Assembly: GCA_903822975.1 (NCBI GenBank)
Contig: CAIJRD010000008.1
Coordinates: forward strand, 1-64,000
DNA from: an uncultured Sinobacteraceae bacterium
GTDB taxonomy: Bacteria > Pseudomonadota > Gammaproteobacteria > Nevskiales > Nevskiaceae
Direction: 5' to 3'
DNA length: 64,000 nucleotides
The notes under the pieces are model-generated. The model was given only the letters and a program-made list of their open reading frames with translations. It did not search any database and had not been told where the DNA came from. Of this stretch, positions 8,267 through 17,769 are shown one piece after another. The first letter of the stretch is position 1. Each line of letters starts with the position of its first letter. The translations under genes were made by a program, and so were the position numbers.

Positions 8267-10078
8267 TCAGGCGGCGGTTTCGACCGCCGCATCGTGGAAC
8301 TGCAGGCGGTACAACGCGGCATAAGCGCCGTTGCGCGCGAGCAGATCGGCGTGGCTGCCCGACTCCACGATACGGCCGGCCTGCATCACCACAATCACGT
8401 CGGCGTTCTGGATCGTCGACAGCCGATGCGCGATCACCAGCGTGGTGCGTCCGCGTACCAGTTCTTCGAGCGCCTGCTGGATGTAGCGCTCGGATTCGGT
8501 ATCCAGCGCCGACGTGGCCTCGTCGAGAATCAGGATCGGTGCGTCCTTCAGCAATGCGCGCGCGATGGCGATGCGCTGGCGCTGTCCGCCGGACAGCATC
8601 AGGCCGTCCTGGCCGATCGGCGTATCGAGTCCCTGCGGCAGCTTCTGGATGAATTCCCAGGCATAGGCGCGTTGTGCGGCCTGCTGGATGCGTTCGCGCG
8701 AGACCTCGCGCTGGCCGTAGGCGATGTTCTCGCCGATCGTCGCATTGAACAGCACGACGTTCTGATCGACCAGCGCTATCTGCCGGCGCAGGTCGGCGAG
8801 TTTGTAGTCGCGCAGGTCCGCCCCATCGAGCAAGAGTCGCCCCGAATCGGGATCGTAGAAGCGCGGAATCAGGGACAGCAGCGTGGACTTGCCGCTGCCG
8901 GACTTGCCGACAAAGGCGACGGTCTGGCCAGGCGCGATCTCGAGCGAAACGTCGTCGAGCGCATCGGCGGCGTCAGCGGCATACGCGAAGCGCAGATGTT
9001 CGAAGCGCAGCGCGCCTTGCGAATGCAGCAACGCACGACTGCCGGTATCGCGTTCCGCCGGTGTGTCGAGAAACTGGAACAGGTCTGCGCCAGCGGCGAG
9101 GCCGCGCTGAATCTTCTCGCTCATGCCGGTCATCGAGCTCAAGGGCTGACGCAGCTGCATCATCGCGACAATGAACGACACGAAGGTGCCGGCCGACATC
9201 ACGTTCAGCATGCTCGGCAGTGTTGCGATGTAGATGATGATCGCGCCGGCCAGTGCCGCGATCAGTTCGAGCGAGCTAACACTCGCCGCACTCGCGGCGG
9301 TCATCTTCATGCTCTGCACGCGCAGATAATCGTTGAGCTTGGCGAAACCGCTCAAGGCCAATGATTCGCCGCCGTAAATTTTCAGCACGCGGCGGCCGGT
9401 GATCGCCTCATCCGCCGAGTGATTGATGCTGCCCATCGAATTCTGGATGCGCGTCGAAATCGTCCGGAAGCGACGATTGACCCAGGTCACCAGCGCGCTC
9501 ACCAAGGGCGCAAGCAGCAGCACGCAGAGCGTCAGCTTCCAACTGGTATAGAACAGAAATCCGAGCAGGCCGATCGCGGTGAGACCGTCCTTGATCATCG
9601 AGGTGAGCACGCTCGATGTCGACTCCGCGACCTGCGAGGCGTGATAGGTCAGCTTGGCCTGCAGATCCGCATTGCGTGCGCGATCGTGGTGGCCAACCGG
9701 CACGATCAGCAGATGCGCGAACACCTCGTGCCGCAATCGCGCGACCACGCCCTGCCCGACCGACGACATCGCATAGGCGGAAACGAAATTCGACACCGCC
9801 CGCAACAGGAACAGACCCAGCACGGCGAACGGCAGCCAGGCGATGACCTTCGGGTCGCGGTTGTTGAAGGTATCGGTGAGCGTCTTCACCAGCCAGGGAA
9901 TTCCGCCCGACTCGGACGCCGCGAAAATGATCATGCTGACGACCGCCAGCACGAAGATGCGCCAGCGCGGCGCAGCGTAGCCGAGCAGGCGGCGATACAC
10001 CGCAAGCGGACGATAAGGATCTAAGACTGCGGCCTTGGCCAAGTGCGTGTGCGCGCCGTGCTGGAATAGAGCCGGCAT
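8267..10078 (-). CDS. msbA: Lipid A export ATP-binding/permease protein MsbA
   Basis: A 603-residue half-transporter that flips lipid A-core across the inner membrane. An N-terminal six-helix exporter domain (about 30-330) is followed by an ABC domain with Walker A GKSGSGKST, signature LSGGQRQRIAIARALL, and Walker B ILILDEATSALD. The ATG at 10078 (MPALFQHG) was chosen over an upstream extension that reads like non-coding repeat sequence. It begins the leftward LPS run and is followed directly by lpxK. Confidence 0.96.
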   Translation of the reverse strand: MPALFQHGAHTHLAKAAVLDPYRPLAVYRRLLGYAAPRWRIFVLAVVSMIIFAASESGGIPWLVKTLTDTFNNRDPKVIAWLPFAVLGLFLLRAVSNFVSAYAMSSVGQGVVARLRHEVFAHLLIVPVGHHDRARNADLQAKLTYHASQVAESTSSVLTSMIKDGLTAIGLLGFLFYTSWKLTLCVLLLAPLVSALVTWVNRRFRTISTRIQNSMGSINHSADEAITGRRVLKIYGGESLALSGFAKLNDYLRVQSMKMTAASAASVSSLELIAALAGAIIIYIATLPSMLNVMSAGTFVSFIVAMMQLRQPLSSMTGMSEKIQRGLAAGADLFQFLDTPAERDTGSRALLHSQGALRFEHLRFAYAADAADALDDVSLEIAPGQTVAFVGKSGSGKSTLLSLIPRFYDPDSGRLLLDGADLRDYKLADLRRQIALVDQNVVLFNATIGENIAYGQREVSRERIQQAAQRAYAWEFIQKLPQGLDTPIGQDGLMLSGGQRQRIAIARALLKDAPILILDEATSALDTESERYIQQALEELVRGRTTLVIAHRLSTIQNADVIVVMQAGRIVESGSHADLLARNGAYAALYRLQFHDAAVETAA

Positions 10079-10148
10079 GTTAGCAAACGGCCTGCTGCGC
10101 CCGGTCGACGCGTAGGTTCGTAGCGGCGATAGGCCCAATCGCCAAGTC

Positions 10149-10198
10149 GGCCACTCCGGGCCAGCGGCAAACCGGCCACTCCGGGCCGACGGCAACGG
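10149..10198. repeat. 25-bp direct repeat, two units, in msbA upstream region
   Basis: Two adjacent units beginning GGCCACTCCGGGCC lie at 10149 and 10174, in the 219-base divergent spacer between msbA and the HIT gene. Each unit contains a short GGCC...GGCC inverted element. This is probably the msbA promoter region, but I could not identify a consensus promoter. Confidence 0.65.
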
Positions 10199-10297
10199 CC
10201 CGCGACGGGGCTCGAGGGCTACGCCCGATCGGAGCTTTTCGTTTTTTCCAGGGCGAGCGCGCGCTAGACTGCCGCACTAACCCGAGGAGACCCGACG

Positions 10298-10651
10298 ATG
10301 GCCGATGCCGGCAAGAAAACGCTGTTCGAGAAAATCATCGACAAGGAATTGCCTGCGCAATTCGTTTACGAAGACGAACTCTGCGTCGTCATCAAAGACA
10401 TCAACCCGGCCGCACCCGTGCACCTGCTGGTGATCCCGCGCAAGCGCATCGAGATGCTGTCCGACTCAAAGCCGGAAGATCAGGCACTGCTCGGTCACCT
10501 GATGCTGGTCGCCGGCAAAGTCGCGCGCGACGCCGGCTATGGCGATGCGTTCCGACTGGTCGTCAACAACGGCGCGGCGGCGAGTCAGAGCGTGTTCCAT
10601 ATCCATCTGCACGTCATCGCCGGTCGCCCGCTGTCCTGGCCACCGGGCTAA
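10298..10651 (+). CDS. HIT-family nucleotide hydrolase (HinT-like)
   Basis: A 117-residue histidine-triad protein. The triad is His101, His103 and His105 in FHIHLHVIAGR, and the N-terminal KIIDKELPAQFVYED is typical of HinT. HinT proteins hydrolyse purine nucleoside phosphoramidates and aminoacyl adenylates in the cytoplasm. A good ribosome-binding site (GAGGAGA) lies about nine bases before the ATG. It is a single gene, divergent from msbA and convergent with the next gene; a weak 6-bp hairpin follows at 10675-10690. Confidence 0.93.
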   Translation: MADAGKKTLFEKIIDKELPAQFVYEDELCVVIKDINPAAPVHLLVIPRKRIEMLSDSKPEDQALLGHLMLVAGKVARDAGYGDAFRLVVNNGAAASQSVFHIHLHVIAGRPLSWPPG

Positions 10652-10863
10652 GCCAAGCTTCTACGCCGTCTTTCGCGCCGATGCCGGCGCGTGCAGATGC
10701 GCAGTCGTACGAAGCAAAGGCACGCCATTGGGTCTTGCGCTCGGAACCGCTTGCACTATTGATTCCGCATTTGGCTCGCACTCAATGTGCGGCGATGACG
10801 CCGACGTTCCAGGACGCGGCGCAATCCGAGTTCTCGCGGACCCGATTGATCTCCGAGAGACCT

Positions 10864-11709
10864 TTAAGCGCGCATCGCTTCGCGCAAGGACACAACCCGC
10901 CAGCCACGCGCTGCAATCTCATCCAGCAGGCGCGGCAGCACCGCCAGAATCACCGGCACGCCCGCTGCGGTCTTCGCGGGGTGGCCGTCGTGCATCAACA
11001 GGATGTCGCCGGGAGCGAGCTTGCGGCGCAGGCGTCGAAGCACCGCTTCGGGCTCGCCGCGCACGCTGTCGAAGCCACGGCGCGTCCACGACGCGTAGTG
11101 CAGACCGGCGCGCGCGAGTATCGGGTCGAGTAGCGGATTGCGGAAGCCGGCGGGTGCGCGGAAGAACTGTGGGCGCTGACCGCTGATCTCGGTCAGGAGC
11201 GACTGCGAGTGTTTCACTTCGAGGTCAGTCCAGCGCCATCCTCGGAACGCGAACGTCTTGTCGTGCCGCAGGCTGTGATTCTCGATGCTGTGTCCACGCG
11301 CAATGATTTCGCGCACCAGTTCGGGGTGCGCACGCGCGCGCGCGCCGATGCAGAAGAAGCTGGCCTTGGCCTGGTGACGGTCGAGCAGGTCGAGTACCTG
11401 CGGCGTCACTGCTGGATCGGGCCCGTCGTCGAGCGTGAGCGCAATCTCGCCGCGCGCGATGGCGGCCTGCGGCAACCTCGTCAGATTGGCGCCGATCCAA
11501 TGATTGCGTGGCAACAGAACCGCCGCGCAGATGCAGACATGATTGCCGATGAAAATCGCCAACCAAATGCGCCAGTGTTGTGGCTCGGCGAAAACGCCAA
11601 TGAGTACCAGCGTGTGCAGGATCAGGCTCAGGCCCACGAACGGCGCCGGCCGCCACGGTAGCGGCGGCAAGCTCGTTTGCGGTGTGCTCGGAATTCTCTC
11701 AACCGACAT
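10864..11709 (-). CDS. Membrane-anchored polysaccharide deacetylase (NodB domain)
   Basis: A 281-residue carbohydrate esterase family 4 protein. The first 75 residues carry two or three hydrophobic segments (PFVGLSLILHTLVLIGVF and IWLAIFIGNHVCICAAVLL). The NodB domain follows with LTLDDGPDP (metal-binding Asp), SFFCIG and the HSIENHSLRH metal histidines. The later RAPAGFRNP and LLMHDGHP motifs are also typical. Such enzymes remove acetyl groups from glycans, here probably in the envelope. The true substrate cannot be told from the sequence. The ATG at 11709 is the only good start. Confidence 0.88.
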   Translation of the reverse strand: MSVERIPSTPQTSLPPLPWRPAPFVGLSLILHTLVLIGVFAEPQHWRIWLAIFIGNHVCICAAVLLPRNHWIGANLTRLPQAAIARGEIALTLDDGPDPAVTPQVLDLLDRHQAKASFFCIGARARAHPELVREIIARGHSIENHSLRHDKTFAFRGWRWTDLEVKHSQSLLTEISGQRPQFFRAPAGFRNPLLDPILARAGLHYASWTRRGFDSVRGEPEAVLRRLRRKLAPGDILLMHDGHPAKTAAGVPVILAVLPRLLDEIAARGWRVVSLREAMRA

Positions 11710-11862
11710 CGTGTGGCCCGGAATCGCAACCTCGGTACTTTAGCAAGTGGAGCGGCAGGCGATCCGCAACAGATGCAGTTTCGATCATCCGCTCTTGGTG
11801 TGAATGGCTTGCGAGCCTCCGAGGGATCGCTGCGCGTCTCACGCGAGACATTCAACGATCAC

Positions 11863-11904
11863 CGAACGACGAACGACGAACGACGAACGACGAACGACGA
11901 ACGA
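11863..11904. repeat. Heptamer array (CGAACGA) x6
   Basis: Six perfect head-to-tail copies of a 7-bp unit fill 42 bases in the 241-base spacer between the deacetylase and the M23 peptidase gene. The core CGAAC is shared with the larger heptamer array at 50520-50666. No gene is visible in 11710-11950. Confidence 0.95.
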
Positions 11905-11950
11905 TCACACGAGCGCAGCGCGGAAGATGCAAGCGCGATTGCGGATGGCT

Positions 11951-13096
11951 TCAGCGACGTCCAATTGTCTTCGTGGTTACTGCCGCCGATGACGGCATCG
12001 GCGGCAGCAGCGTCTGCGGATCGATGTGCTGATCGAACCAGTAGACGCCGAAGTGCAGATGCGGGCCGGTGGCGCGACCCGTCATGCCGCTGGCGGCGAC
12101 CACTTCGCCCTGCTTCACGGAGTCGCCGACTTTCACCAGCAGCTTCGACAGATGCACCATGATCGACGACACGCCGTGGCCGTGATCGATGACCAGCGTG
12201 CCACCGGTGAAGTACAGGTCTGGCTCGGCCAGGCTGACGACGCCGCCAAGTGCAGCATGCACCGGCGTGCCGATCGGCACGGCCACATCGACGCCATAGT
12301 GCGCAGCCTTCGGCGTGCCATTGAGAATGCGCTGGCTGCCGAAGATGCCGGACACGCGCCCCCGCGCGGGCCACTGCGGCTTTTGCAGAAAGTCGTCGAG
12401 CGGCGTGTCGCTGGCGTGGGCGGCTGCGAGCAGGGTTTGCTCGCGCGCAATGCGCGCCGCAGTTTCGGGCGGCGGATTGACCTGCGCCGGCGGCAGACCA
12501 TCGATGCGCTGCACGTCCCACTGCTGCGCTGCCACTGCATAGTGCTGCACGATCTCCGCAGCGCCCGGCGGCGTGACGCGCAGCTCCGCGTCGGCCGGCG
12601 CGTCGCGATCGAGTCCGAGGACAAAATCGCCGTGCGGCGTCAGCGTCAGCGTACGTCCATTGAACACCACCCGCGCCTGCGGATTGGTATGTCCGAAGAT
12701 CAGCCGGCCCTGCCGCCACTCGCCGTGCAAGGTGAAGGCTGTCTGCGTGGACGCGTCGGCAGTCGCCGCCTGAGCGGCCGTCGCGGTCATCGCAGTCGCT
12801 GCCGACTTCGACGCATCGCGCGGTGAGGATGCCTGCGCCGACAACGACGAGAGTGCGCCGAATGCGCCGAATGCGCCGAGTGCGAGCATCGTGAGCAGCT
12901 GCGCCAGCGACGCACCCAAGTGCGCGCGCGTCGCCGCAACAGTCCTTGCAACCGTCTGGGCAACCGTAAACACGACCCGCTTCGCAGGGTTCGTTACCAA
13001 GGCCCTCTCGCGCTTTGCGATCGAACCGACATGCGCATCGAGACGTGCATCGAGAAGCGCAAGGCCGTTAACTTTTCTGCCGATCCAATTCGACAT
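11951..13096 (-). CDS. M23-family murein endopeptidase (LytM domain), secreted
   Basis: A 381-residue protein whose C-terminal 120 residues form a LytM/M23 zinc peptidase domain with HYGVDVAVP (zinc His and Asp) and HLHFGVYW (catalytic and zinc His). These enzymes cut peptidoglycan cross-links. A hydrophobic stretch (LLTMLALGAFGAFGALSSLSAQA, about 67-89) looks like an export signal or anchor; if the start is instead the ATG at 12889, this becomes a standard signal peptide. The stretch is encoded by short 9-bp repeats (AATGCGCCG). A 34-base gap separates it from the upstream S9 peptidase gene, so they may be co-transcribed. Confidence 0.87.
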   Translation of the reverse strand: MSNWIGRKVNGLALLDARLDAHVGSIAKRERALVTNPAKRVVFTVAQTVARTVAATRAHLGASLAQLLTMLALGAFGAFGALSSLSAQASSPRDASKSAATAMTATAAQAATADASTQTAFTLHGEWRQGRLIFGHTNPQARVVFNGRTLTLTPHGDFVLGLDRDAPADAELRVTPPGAAEIVQHYAVAAQQWDVQRIDGLPPAQVNPPPETAARIAREQTLLAAAHASDTPLDDFLQKPQWPARGRVSGIFGSQRILNGTPKAAHYGVDVAVPIGTPVHAALGGVVSLAEPDLYFTGGTLVIDHGHGVSSIMVHLSKLLVKVGDSVKQGEVVAASGMTGRATGPHLHFGVYWFDQHIDPQTLLPPMPSSAAVTTKTIGRR

Positions 13097-13130
13097 CAGC
13101 GACCAGCCAGTCCGATCGTTCGCCCGCGCA

Positions 13131-15314
13131 TCATTGCGTGATGCCGATCTGGTCGAACAGGAAGGCGTATTCGCGCGCGGTGTCGTGGTAGGTCTGGAAG
13201 CGACCCGACTTGCCGCCGTGGCCGGCCGTCATGTCGACGCTGAAAATCAGCGGATTCTTGTCGGTCTTGGTGGCGCGCAGCTTCGCCACCCATTTGGCCG
13301 GCTCGTAGTACTGCACCTGCGAATCCCACAAGCCGGTGAACACCAGCATCGCCGGATAGTTTTGCGGCCGCACGTTGTCGACCGGCGAATAGCTCAGCAT
13401 GTAGTCGTAATAGATCTTCTGCTTGGGATTGCCCCATTCGTCGAATTCGTTGGTGGTCAGCGGAATGCTCTCGTCGAGCATCGTCGTCACCACATCGACG
13501 AACGGCACGTAGGCGACGATGCCGCGATAGTCCTGCGGCGCGAGGTTGGCCACCGCACCCATCAGCAAGCCGCCGGCGCTGCGTCCTTCGGCGAACACCT
13601 TGTCCTTGGCGCCGTAGCCGCGCTTGACCAGATCCTCGGTGACATCGACGAAGTCGGTAAACGTATTGCGCTTGTGCAGCAGCTTGCCGTCCTCGTACCA
13701 GCTGCGGCCGAGCTCCTGGCCGCCGCGGATGTGTGCGAGTGCGACGACGAAGCCGCGATCGAGCAGGCTGATCCAGCTCGCGCGGAAACTCGGATCACTG
13801 GAGATGCCGTAGGAGCCATACGCGTACTGAAACAGTGGCGCGCTGCCGTCGAGCTTGGTGCCCTTGCGATAAACCACCGAGACCGGCACTGGGGTGCCGT
13901 CGCGCGCGGTGGCGTGCAGGTACTCGGTGACGTAGTTCGACGCATCGAAGCCGCCGCCGATTTCGTCACGCTTCAGCACCGTGCGCGTGCCGCTGCGCAT
14001 GTCGTAGTCGATCGTCGTGCGCGGTGTGGTCAGCGAGGTGTAGACATAGCGCAGCGTGTCGCTGGCGACATCCGGCGTGTCGACCAGCGTCATCGAATAC
14101 GACGGCTCGTCGGCGCCGATCAGTTCGTTCTTGCCGCCGTACCAGGACAGGATATGCATCTTCAGCAGCCCGCCGGAACGCTCGTTCACGGCCAGATAGT
14201 TCTTCGACACCTCGAAGCTCTGCACGAAGGCATCGCTGCGCTGCGCGACCACATCCTTCCAGCTGCTCTTGTCGGCGCTCTTGGCAACCGGCGCGCGCAC
14301 GATGCGGAAGTTCGGCGCCTGCCAGTTGGTGCGGATGATGAAATCGCGACCGATATGATCGACCTGATATTCGTGATTCGGCTCGCGTGGCAGCACTGGC
14401 TTGAACGTCAAGTTCGGATCGCTGGCGTCGGCGTAGCGCCATTCGGTCTGCTGGGTGCTTTCCAGTGCGATGAACAGATATTTCTCGGAGCGGCTCTTGG
14501 TCACGCCCATGTAGTAGCTGTGATCCTGCTCTTCGTACACCAGCGGATCGTTCGCCGCATCGCTGCCGAGTGCGTGCTTGTGCAAGCGCACGGACAGCAG
14601 CGTCACCGGGTCTTTCTCGACGTACAGCAGCGTCTTGTTGTCATTGGCCCAGACGAAGTCCGGCTCGACATCCTTGATCACGTCGGTGAGTTCCTGGCCG
14701 CTGTCGAGATTCTTCACATGCAGCGTGTACTGGCGGCGGCCGACATCGTCCTCCGAATACGCCAGCAGATGACCGTCCGGGCTGGCGAGGCTGGCGCCGA
14801 TCTGGAAGTAGCTCTTGCCCTGTGCCATGGCATTGCCATCCAGCAAGACCTGCTCGTCGGCACTCATGCTGCCCTTGCGGCGCGCATAGATCGGATAGTC
14901 GCGGCCCGCTTCGAAGCGGGTGTAGTACCAGTAGCCGTGCTCCAGCACCGGCACCGACGCGTCATCCGGCTTGATGCGCGCAACCAGCTCGCCGTACAGC
15001 TTGTCCTGCAGCGGCTGGGTGTGTTGCAGCATCGCATCGCGATAGCTGTTCTCGGCGTTCAGGTAACCGAGCACCTCCGGCGACTGACGTGTGTCGTCGC
15101 GCAGCCAGTAGTAGTCGTCGTTGCGCGCGCCGTTCGGCGAAGGCACCGAATACGAATGCTTCGGCGCAACTGGCGCAACGAGCTTGGCAGTGTCTGCCGC
15201 AGCAGCCGACAACGGCGTGACGCGGTAGCTGATCTGCGGACCGGCGCAGGCCGCGAACAGACCGGCGGTGATCAGGCCAACTACAAAACGTGCTGCATAC
15301 GAACGCTTACGCAT
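13131..15314 (-). CDS. Prolyl oligopeptidase (S9A / oligopeptidase B-like) lipoprotein
   Basis: A 727-residue serine peptidase. The N-terminus MRKRSYAARFVVGLITAGLFAAC ends in a lipobox with Cys23. A beta-propeller follows, then the alpha/beta hydrolase domain with nucleophile motif GRSAGG, acid in TGLWDSQV and histidine in TAGHGGKSG. The PNGARNDDYYWLRDD segment resembles oligopeptidase B. I chose the ATG at 15314 because GGAG lies six bases upstream; in-frame ATGs also occur at 15326 and 15338. It probably degrades short peptides in the periplasm. Confidence 0.9.
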   Translation of the reverse strand: MRKRSYAARFVVGLITAGLFAACAGPQISYRVTPLSAAAADTAKLVAPVAPKHSYSVPSPNGARNDDYYWLRDDTRQSPEVLGYLNAENSYRDAMLQHTQPLQDKLYGELVARIKPDDASVPVLEHGYWYYTRFEAGRDYPIYARRKGSMSADEQVLLDGNAMAQGKSYFQIGASLASPDGHLLAYSEDDVGRRQYTLHVKNLDSGQELTDVIKDVEPDFVWANDNKTLLYVEKDPVTLLSVRLHKHALGSDAANDPLVYEEQDHSYYMGVTKSRSEKYLFIALESTQQTEWRYADASDPNLTFKPVLPREPNHEYQVDHIGRDFIIRTNWQAPNFRIVRAPVAKSADKSSWKDVVAQRSDAFVQSFEVSKNYLAVNERSGGLLKMHILSWYGGKNELIGADEPSYSMTLVDTPDVASDTLRYVYTSLTTPRTTIDYDMRSGTRTVLKRDEIGGGFDASNYVTEYLHATARDGTPVPVSVVYRKGTKLDGSAPLFQYAYGSYGISSDPSFRASWISLLDRGFVVALAHIRGGQELGRSWYEDGKLLHKRNTFTDFVDVTEDLVKRGYGAKDKVFAEGRSAGGLLMGAVANLAPQDYRGIVAYVPFVDVVTTMLDESIPLTTNEFDEWGNPKQKIYYDYMLSYSPVDNVRPQNYPAMLVFTGLWDSQVQYYEPAKWVAKLRATKTDKNPLIFSVDMTAGHGGKSGRFQTYHDTAREYAFLFDQIGITQ

Positions 15315-15527
15315 CTCGATCTCCATCGAAGCCACCATCCAGCCGACGGCTGCGCGTCGGGCTCATCCCTTTGCACCCGCATATGTCGCAATCACATCGG
15401 CGACGCTGCGGGATCGCCGCCGAGTCTGATGCGGCACGGAATGGATTCTGCGCGAGAACGACCGCGAATATTCCTTTCACCGCATCGCAGCGTCGATCAC
15501 CGCACCGCGACGACACCCGTCGAAATC

Positions 15528-15549
15528 AGACGGCGCGAAAGCGCCGTCT
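15528..15549 (-). terminator. Hairpin terminator downstream of thrS
   Basis: A perfect 9-bp stem (15528-15536 against 15541-15549) with a four-base loop lies 63 bases beyond the thrS stop. On the minus strand it is followed by GATTTCG, a short weak U-run. This suggests that thrS transcription ends here, before the S9 peptidase gene. Confidence 0.6.
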
Positions 15550-15612
15550 CGATCATTGCATTGCAGACCGCTGAAGGCCGTTGCGGTTCGGGGCGGATTT
15601 TTTCGAATCGCC

Positions 15613-17529
15613 TCAGTGCACCTTACGCTGCGCGCCAAGCTGCGCAACCGCATCCGCCAGTGCCAGCGTTTCCTGGCGTTCGGAGCCGAGGCGACGCAGC
15701 GTCACCGTTCGTTCTTCCGCTTCCTTGCGACCGACGACCACGATCACCGGCACTTTCTGCACCGAGTGTTCGCGGATCTTGTAGTTGATCTTCTCGTTGC
15801 GCAGATCGGTCTGCACGCGCAGTCCGGCTTCGTCGAGTGCGGCAGCGACTTCGCTGGCGTAGGCGTCGGCGTCGGACACGATCGGCGTCACTACCGCTTG
15901 CACCGGCGCCAGCCACAGCGGCAGCGCACCGGCATGATGCTCGATCAGGATGCCGATGAAGCGTTCCATCGAACCGACGATCGCACGATGCAGCATCACC
16001 GGAATCTGGCGGTTCGAATGCTCGTCGATGTAACCCGCGCCGAGGCGCTCCGGCATCATGAAATCCACCTGCATGGTGCCGACCTGCCAGGCGCGGCCGA
16101 TCGAATCCTTCAGGTGATATTCGATCTTCGGGCCGTAGAACGCGCCCTCGCCCGGCAGCTCGGTCCATTCGACGCCAGCGGCGCGCAAGGCCGCGCGCAG
16201 CGCTTCTTCGGCACGATCCCAGGTTTCGTCGGTGCCGAGGCGCTTGTCCGGACGCAGCGCGATCTTGATCGACAAATCGGTGAAGCCGAAATCCTCGTAC
16301 ACCGACATCGCCTGCGTATGGAATGCGGTGACTTCCGATTCGATCTGATCCGGCGTGCAGAAGATGTGGCCATCGTCCTGCGTGAACGCACGCACGCGCA
16401 TGATGCCGTGCAGCGCGCCCGAAGGTTCATTGCGATGGCAGCCACCGAACTCGGCGTAGCGCACCGGAAGATCACGATAGCTGTGCAGGTTGGCGTTGTA
16501 GATCTGCACGTGACCGGGACAATTCATCGGCTTGATCGCGTAGGTGCGCTTCTCCGATTCGGTGAAGAACATGTTGTCCTGGTAGTTGTCCCAGTGACCG
16601 CTTTTCTTCCACAGCGTGACGTCCATGATCTGCGGACCACGCACTTCCTGGTAGCCGCTCTTCTTGTATATGCCGCGCACGTACTGCTCGACCGTCTGCC
16701 AGATCGCCCAGCCCTTCGGATGCCAGAACACCATGCCCGGCGCTTCTTCCTGCTGGTGGAACAGATCGAGCTGCTTGGCCAGCTTGCGGTGGTCGCGCTT
16801 CTCGGCTTCCTCGACCATCTTCAGATAATTCTTCAGATCGTCTTCGGTCGCGAAGGCAACCCCATAGATGCGCTGCAGCTGCGCATTGTTGGCATCGCCG
16901 CGCCAGTACGCACCGGAAACCTTGGTGAGCTTGAAGGCGAAGCCCACTTTCGAAGTCGACGGCAGATGCGGACCCATGCAGAGGTCGAGCCAGTCTTCGC
17001 CCTGGCGATAGATCGAGATCTCTTCGCCCTTGCCGATACCTTCTTCGATCCACTGCGCCTTGTAGGTTTCGCCCTTGGACTTGAACCAGTCGATCGCCTG
17101 TTGGCGTTCCCAGACTTCGCGCCGGATCGGCAGATCGCGCGAGACGATGTCCTTCATGCGCTTCTCGATCTTCTCCAGATCGGATTCGATGAAGGGCTCG
17201 TCGCGCACGAAGTCGTAGTAGAAGCCGACGTCGGTGGAAGGACCAAAGGTGATCTGCGTGCCGGGGAACAACTCCTGCACCGCCTGCGCGAGGATGTGCG
17301 CGGCGTCGTGCCGCAGCACCTCGAGCGCTTCGGGCTTGTCGCGCGTGATCAGTTCGAGCTTGGCATCGCGCTCGATCGGCCGCGTCAAATCCCACAGTTG
17401 GCCATCGACGCGCGCGACCGCCGACTTCTTCGCCAGGCCCGGCGAAATGCCGGTGGCGATGGCCAGCGCGGTCGGCGCGGCGTCGAACGATTTCTTGTTG
17501 CCGTCGGGAAACGTGATTTCTACAGCCAT
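15613..17529 (-). CDS. thrS: Threonyl-tRNA synthetase
   Basis: A 638-residue class II aminoacyl-tRNA synthetase of normal length, with an N-terminal TGS domain, the alanyl/threonyl editing domain (about 65-240), the catalytic core and a C-terminal anticodon-binding domain. Zinc-site and motif sequences are visible: [10 protein letters not shown] (Cys ligand), [14 protein letters not shown] (motif 2), and [15 protein letters not shown]. In many gammaproteobacteria infC, rpmI and rplT follow thrS; here a terminator and an unrelated peptidase gene follow instead. Confidence 0.97.
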   Translation of the reverse strand: MAVEITFPDGNKKSFDAAPTALAIATGISPGLAKKSAVARVDGQLWDLTRPIERDAKLELITRDKPEALEVLRHDAAHILAQAVQELFPGTQITFGPSTDVGFYYDFVRDEPFIESDLEKIEKRMKDIVSRDLPIRREVWERQQAIDWFKSKGETYKAQWIEEGIGKGEEISIYRQGEDWLDLCMGPHLPSTSKVGFAFKLTKVSGAYWRGDANNAQLQRIYGVAFATEDDLKNYLKMVEEAEKRDHRKLAKQLDLFHQQEEAPGMVFWHPKGWAIWQTVEQYVRGIYKKSGYQEVRGPQIMDVTLWKKSGHWDNYQDNMFFTESEKRTYAIKPMNCPGHVQIYNANLHSYRDLPVRYAEFGGCHRNEPSGALHGIMRVRAFTQDDGHIFCTPDQIESEVTAFHTQAMSVYEDFGFTDLSIKIALRPDKRLGTDETWDRAEEALRAALRAAGVEWTELPGEGAFYGPKIEYHLKDSIGRAWQVGTMQVDFMMPERLGAGYIDEHSNRQIPVMLHRAIVGSMERFIGILIEHHAGALPLWLAPVQAVVTPIVSDADAYASEVAAALDEAGLRVQTDLRNEKINYKIREHSVQKVPVIVVVGRKEAEERTVTLRRLGSERQETLALADAVAQLGAQRKVH

Positions 17530-17574
17530 GGGATCAGCCTTGGGTCAGTTCGTTGTGCAGGACGTTTGCAGTTG

Positions 17575-17769
17575 TTAAGGCTCGTAGCGCGGCGGCAGCC
17601 ATTCGGCTACGAATTCATCCGCGCTCATCGACAGCAGACGGCGCTCTTCCAGTTCGTGCGGATCGGCATCGTAGGCGATTGCACGGATCATCAGTCGGCG
17701 GCCGCCGTCGAGCGGTACCAGTTCGCAGCCGTGTTCGGCCGCGAGCCTGATCGCCTCCGGCAACATCAT
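17575..17769 (-). CDS. Small uncharacterised protein coupled to gltX
   Basis: A 64-residue acidic protein (MMLPEAIRLAAEHGCELVPLDGG...) whose ATG overlaps the gltX stop codon, so it is probably translated by termination-reinitiation. A second ATG follows immediately at 17766. It has no signal peptide or membrane segment; the sequence alternates helix and strand-like stretches and ends in WLPPRYEP. I do not recognise the family. Coupling to gltX may mean a link to tRNA charging, or only convenient transcription. Confidence 0.7.
   Translation of the reverse strand: MMLPEAIRLAAEHGCELVPLDGGRRLMIRAIAYDADPHELEERRLLSMSADEFVAEWLPPRYEP

Noticed and set aside
12891..15788. 965-codon open frame antisense to the S9 peptidase and M23 genes
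   Set aside because: The opposite strand encodes well-recognised peptidase motifs; this frame has no recognisable motifs.
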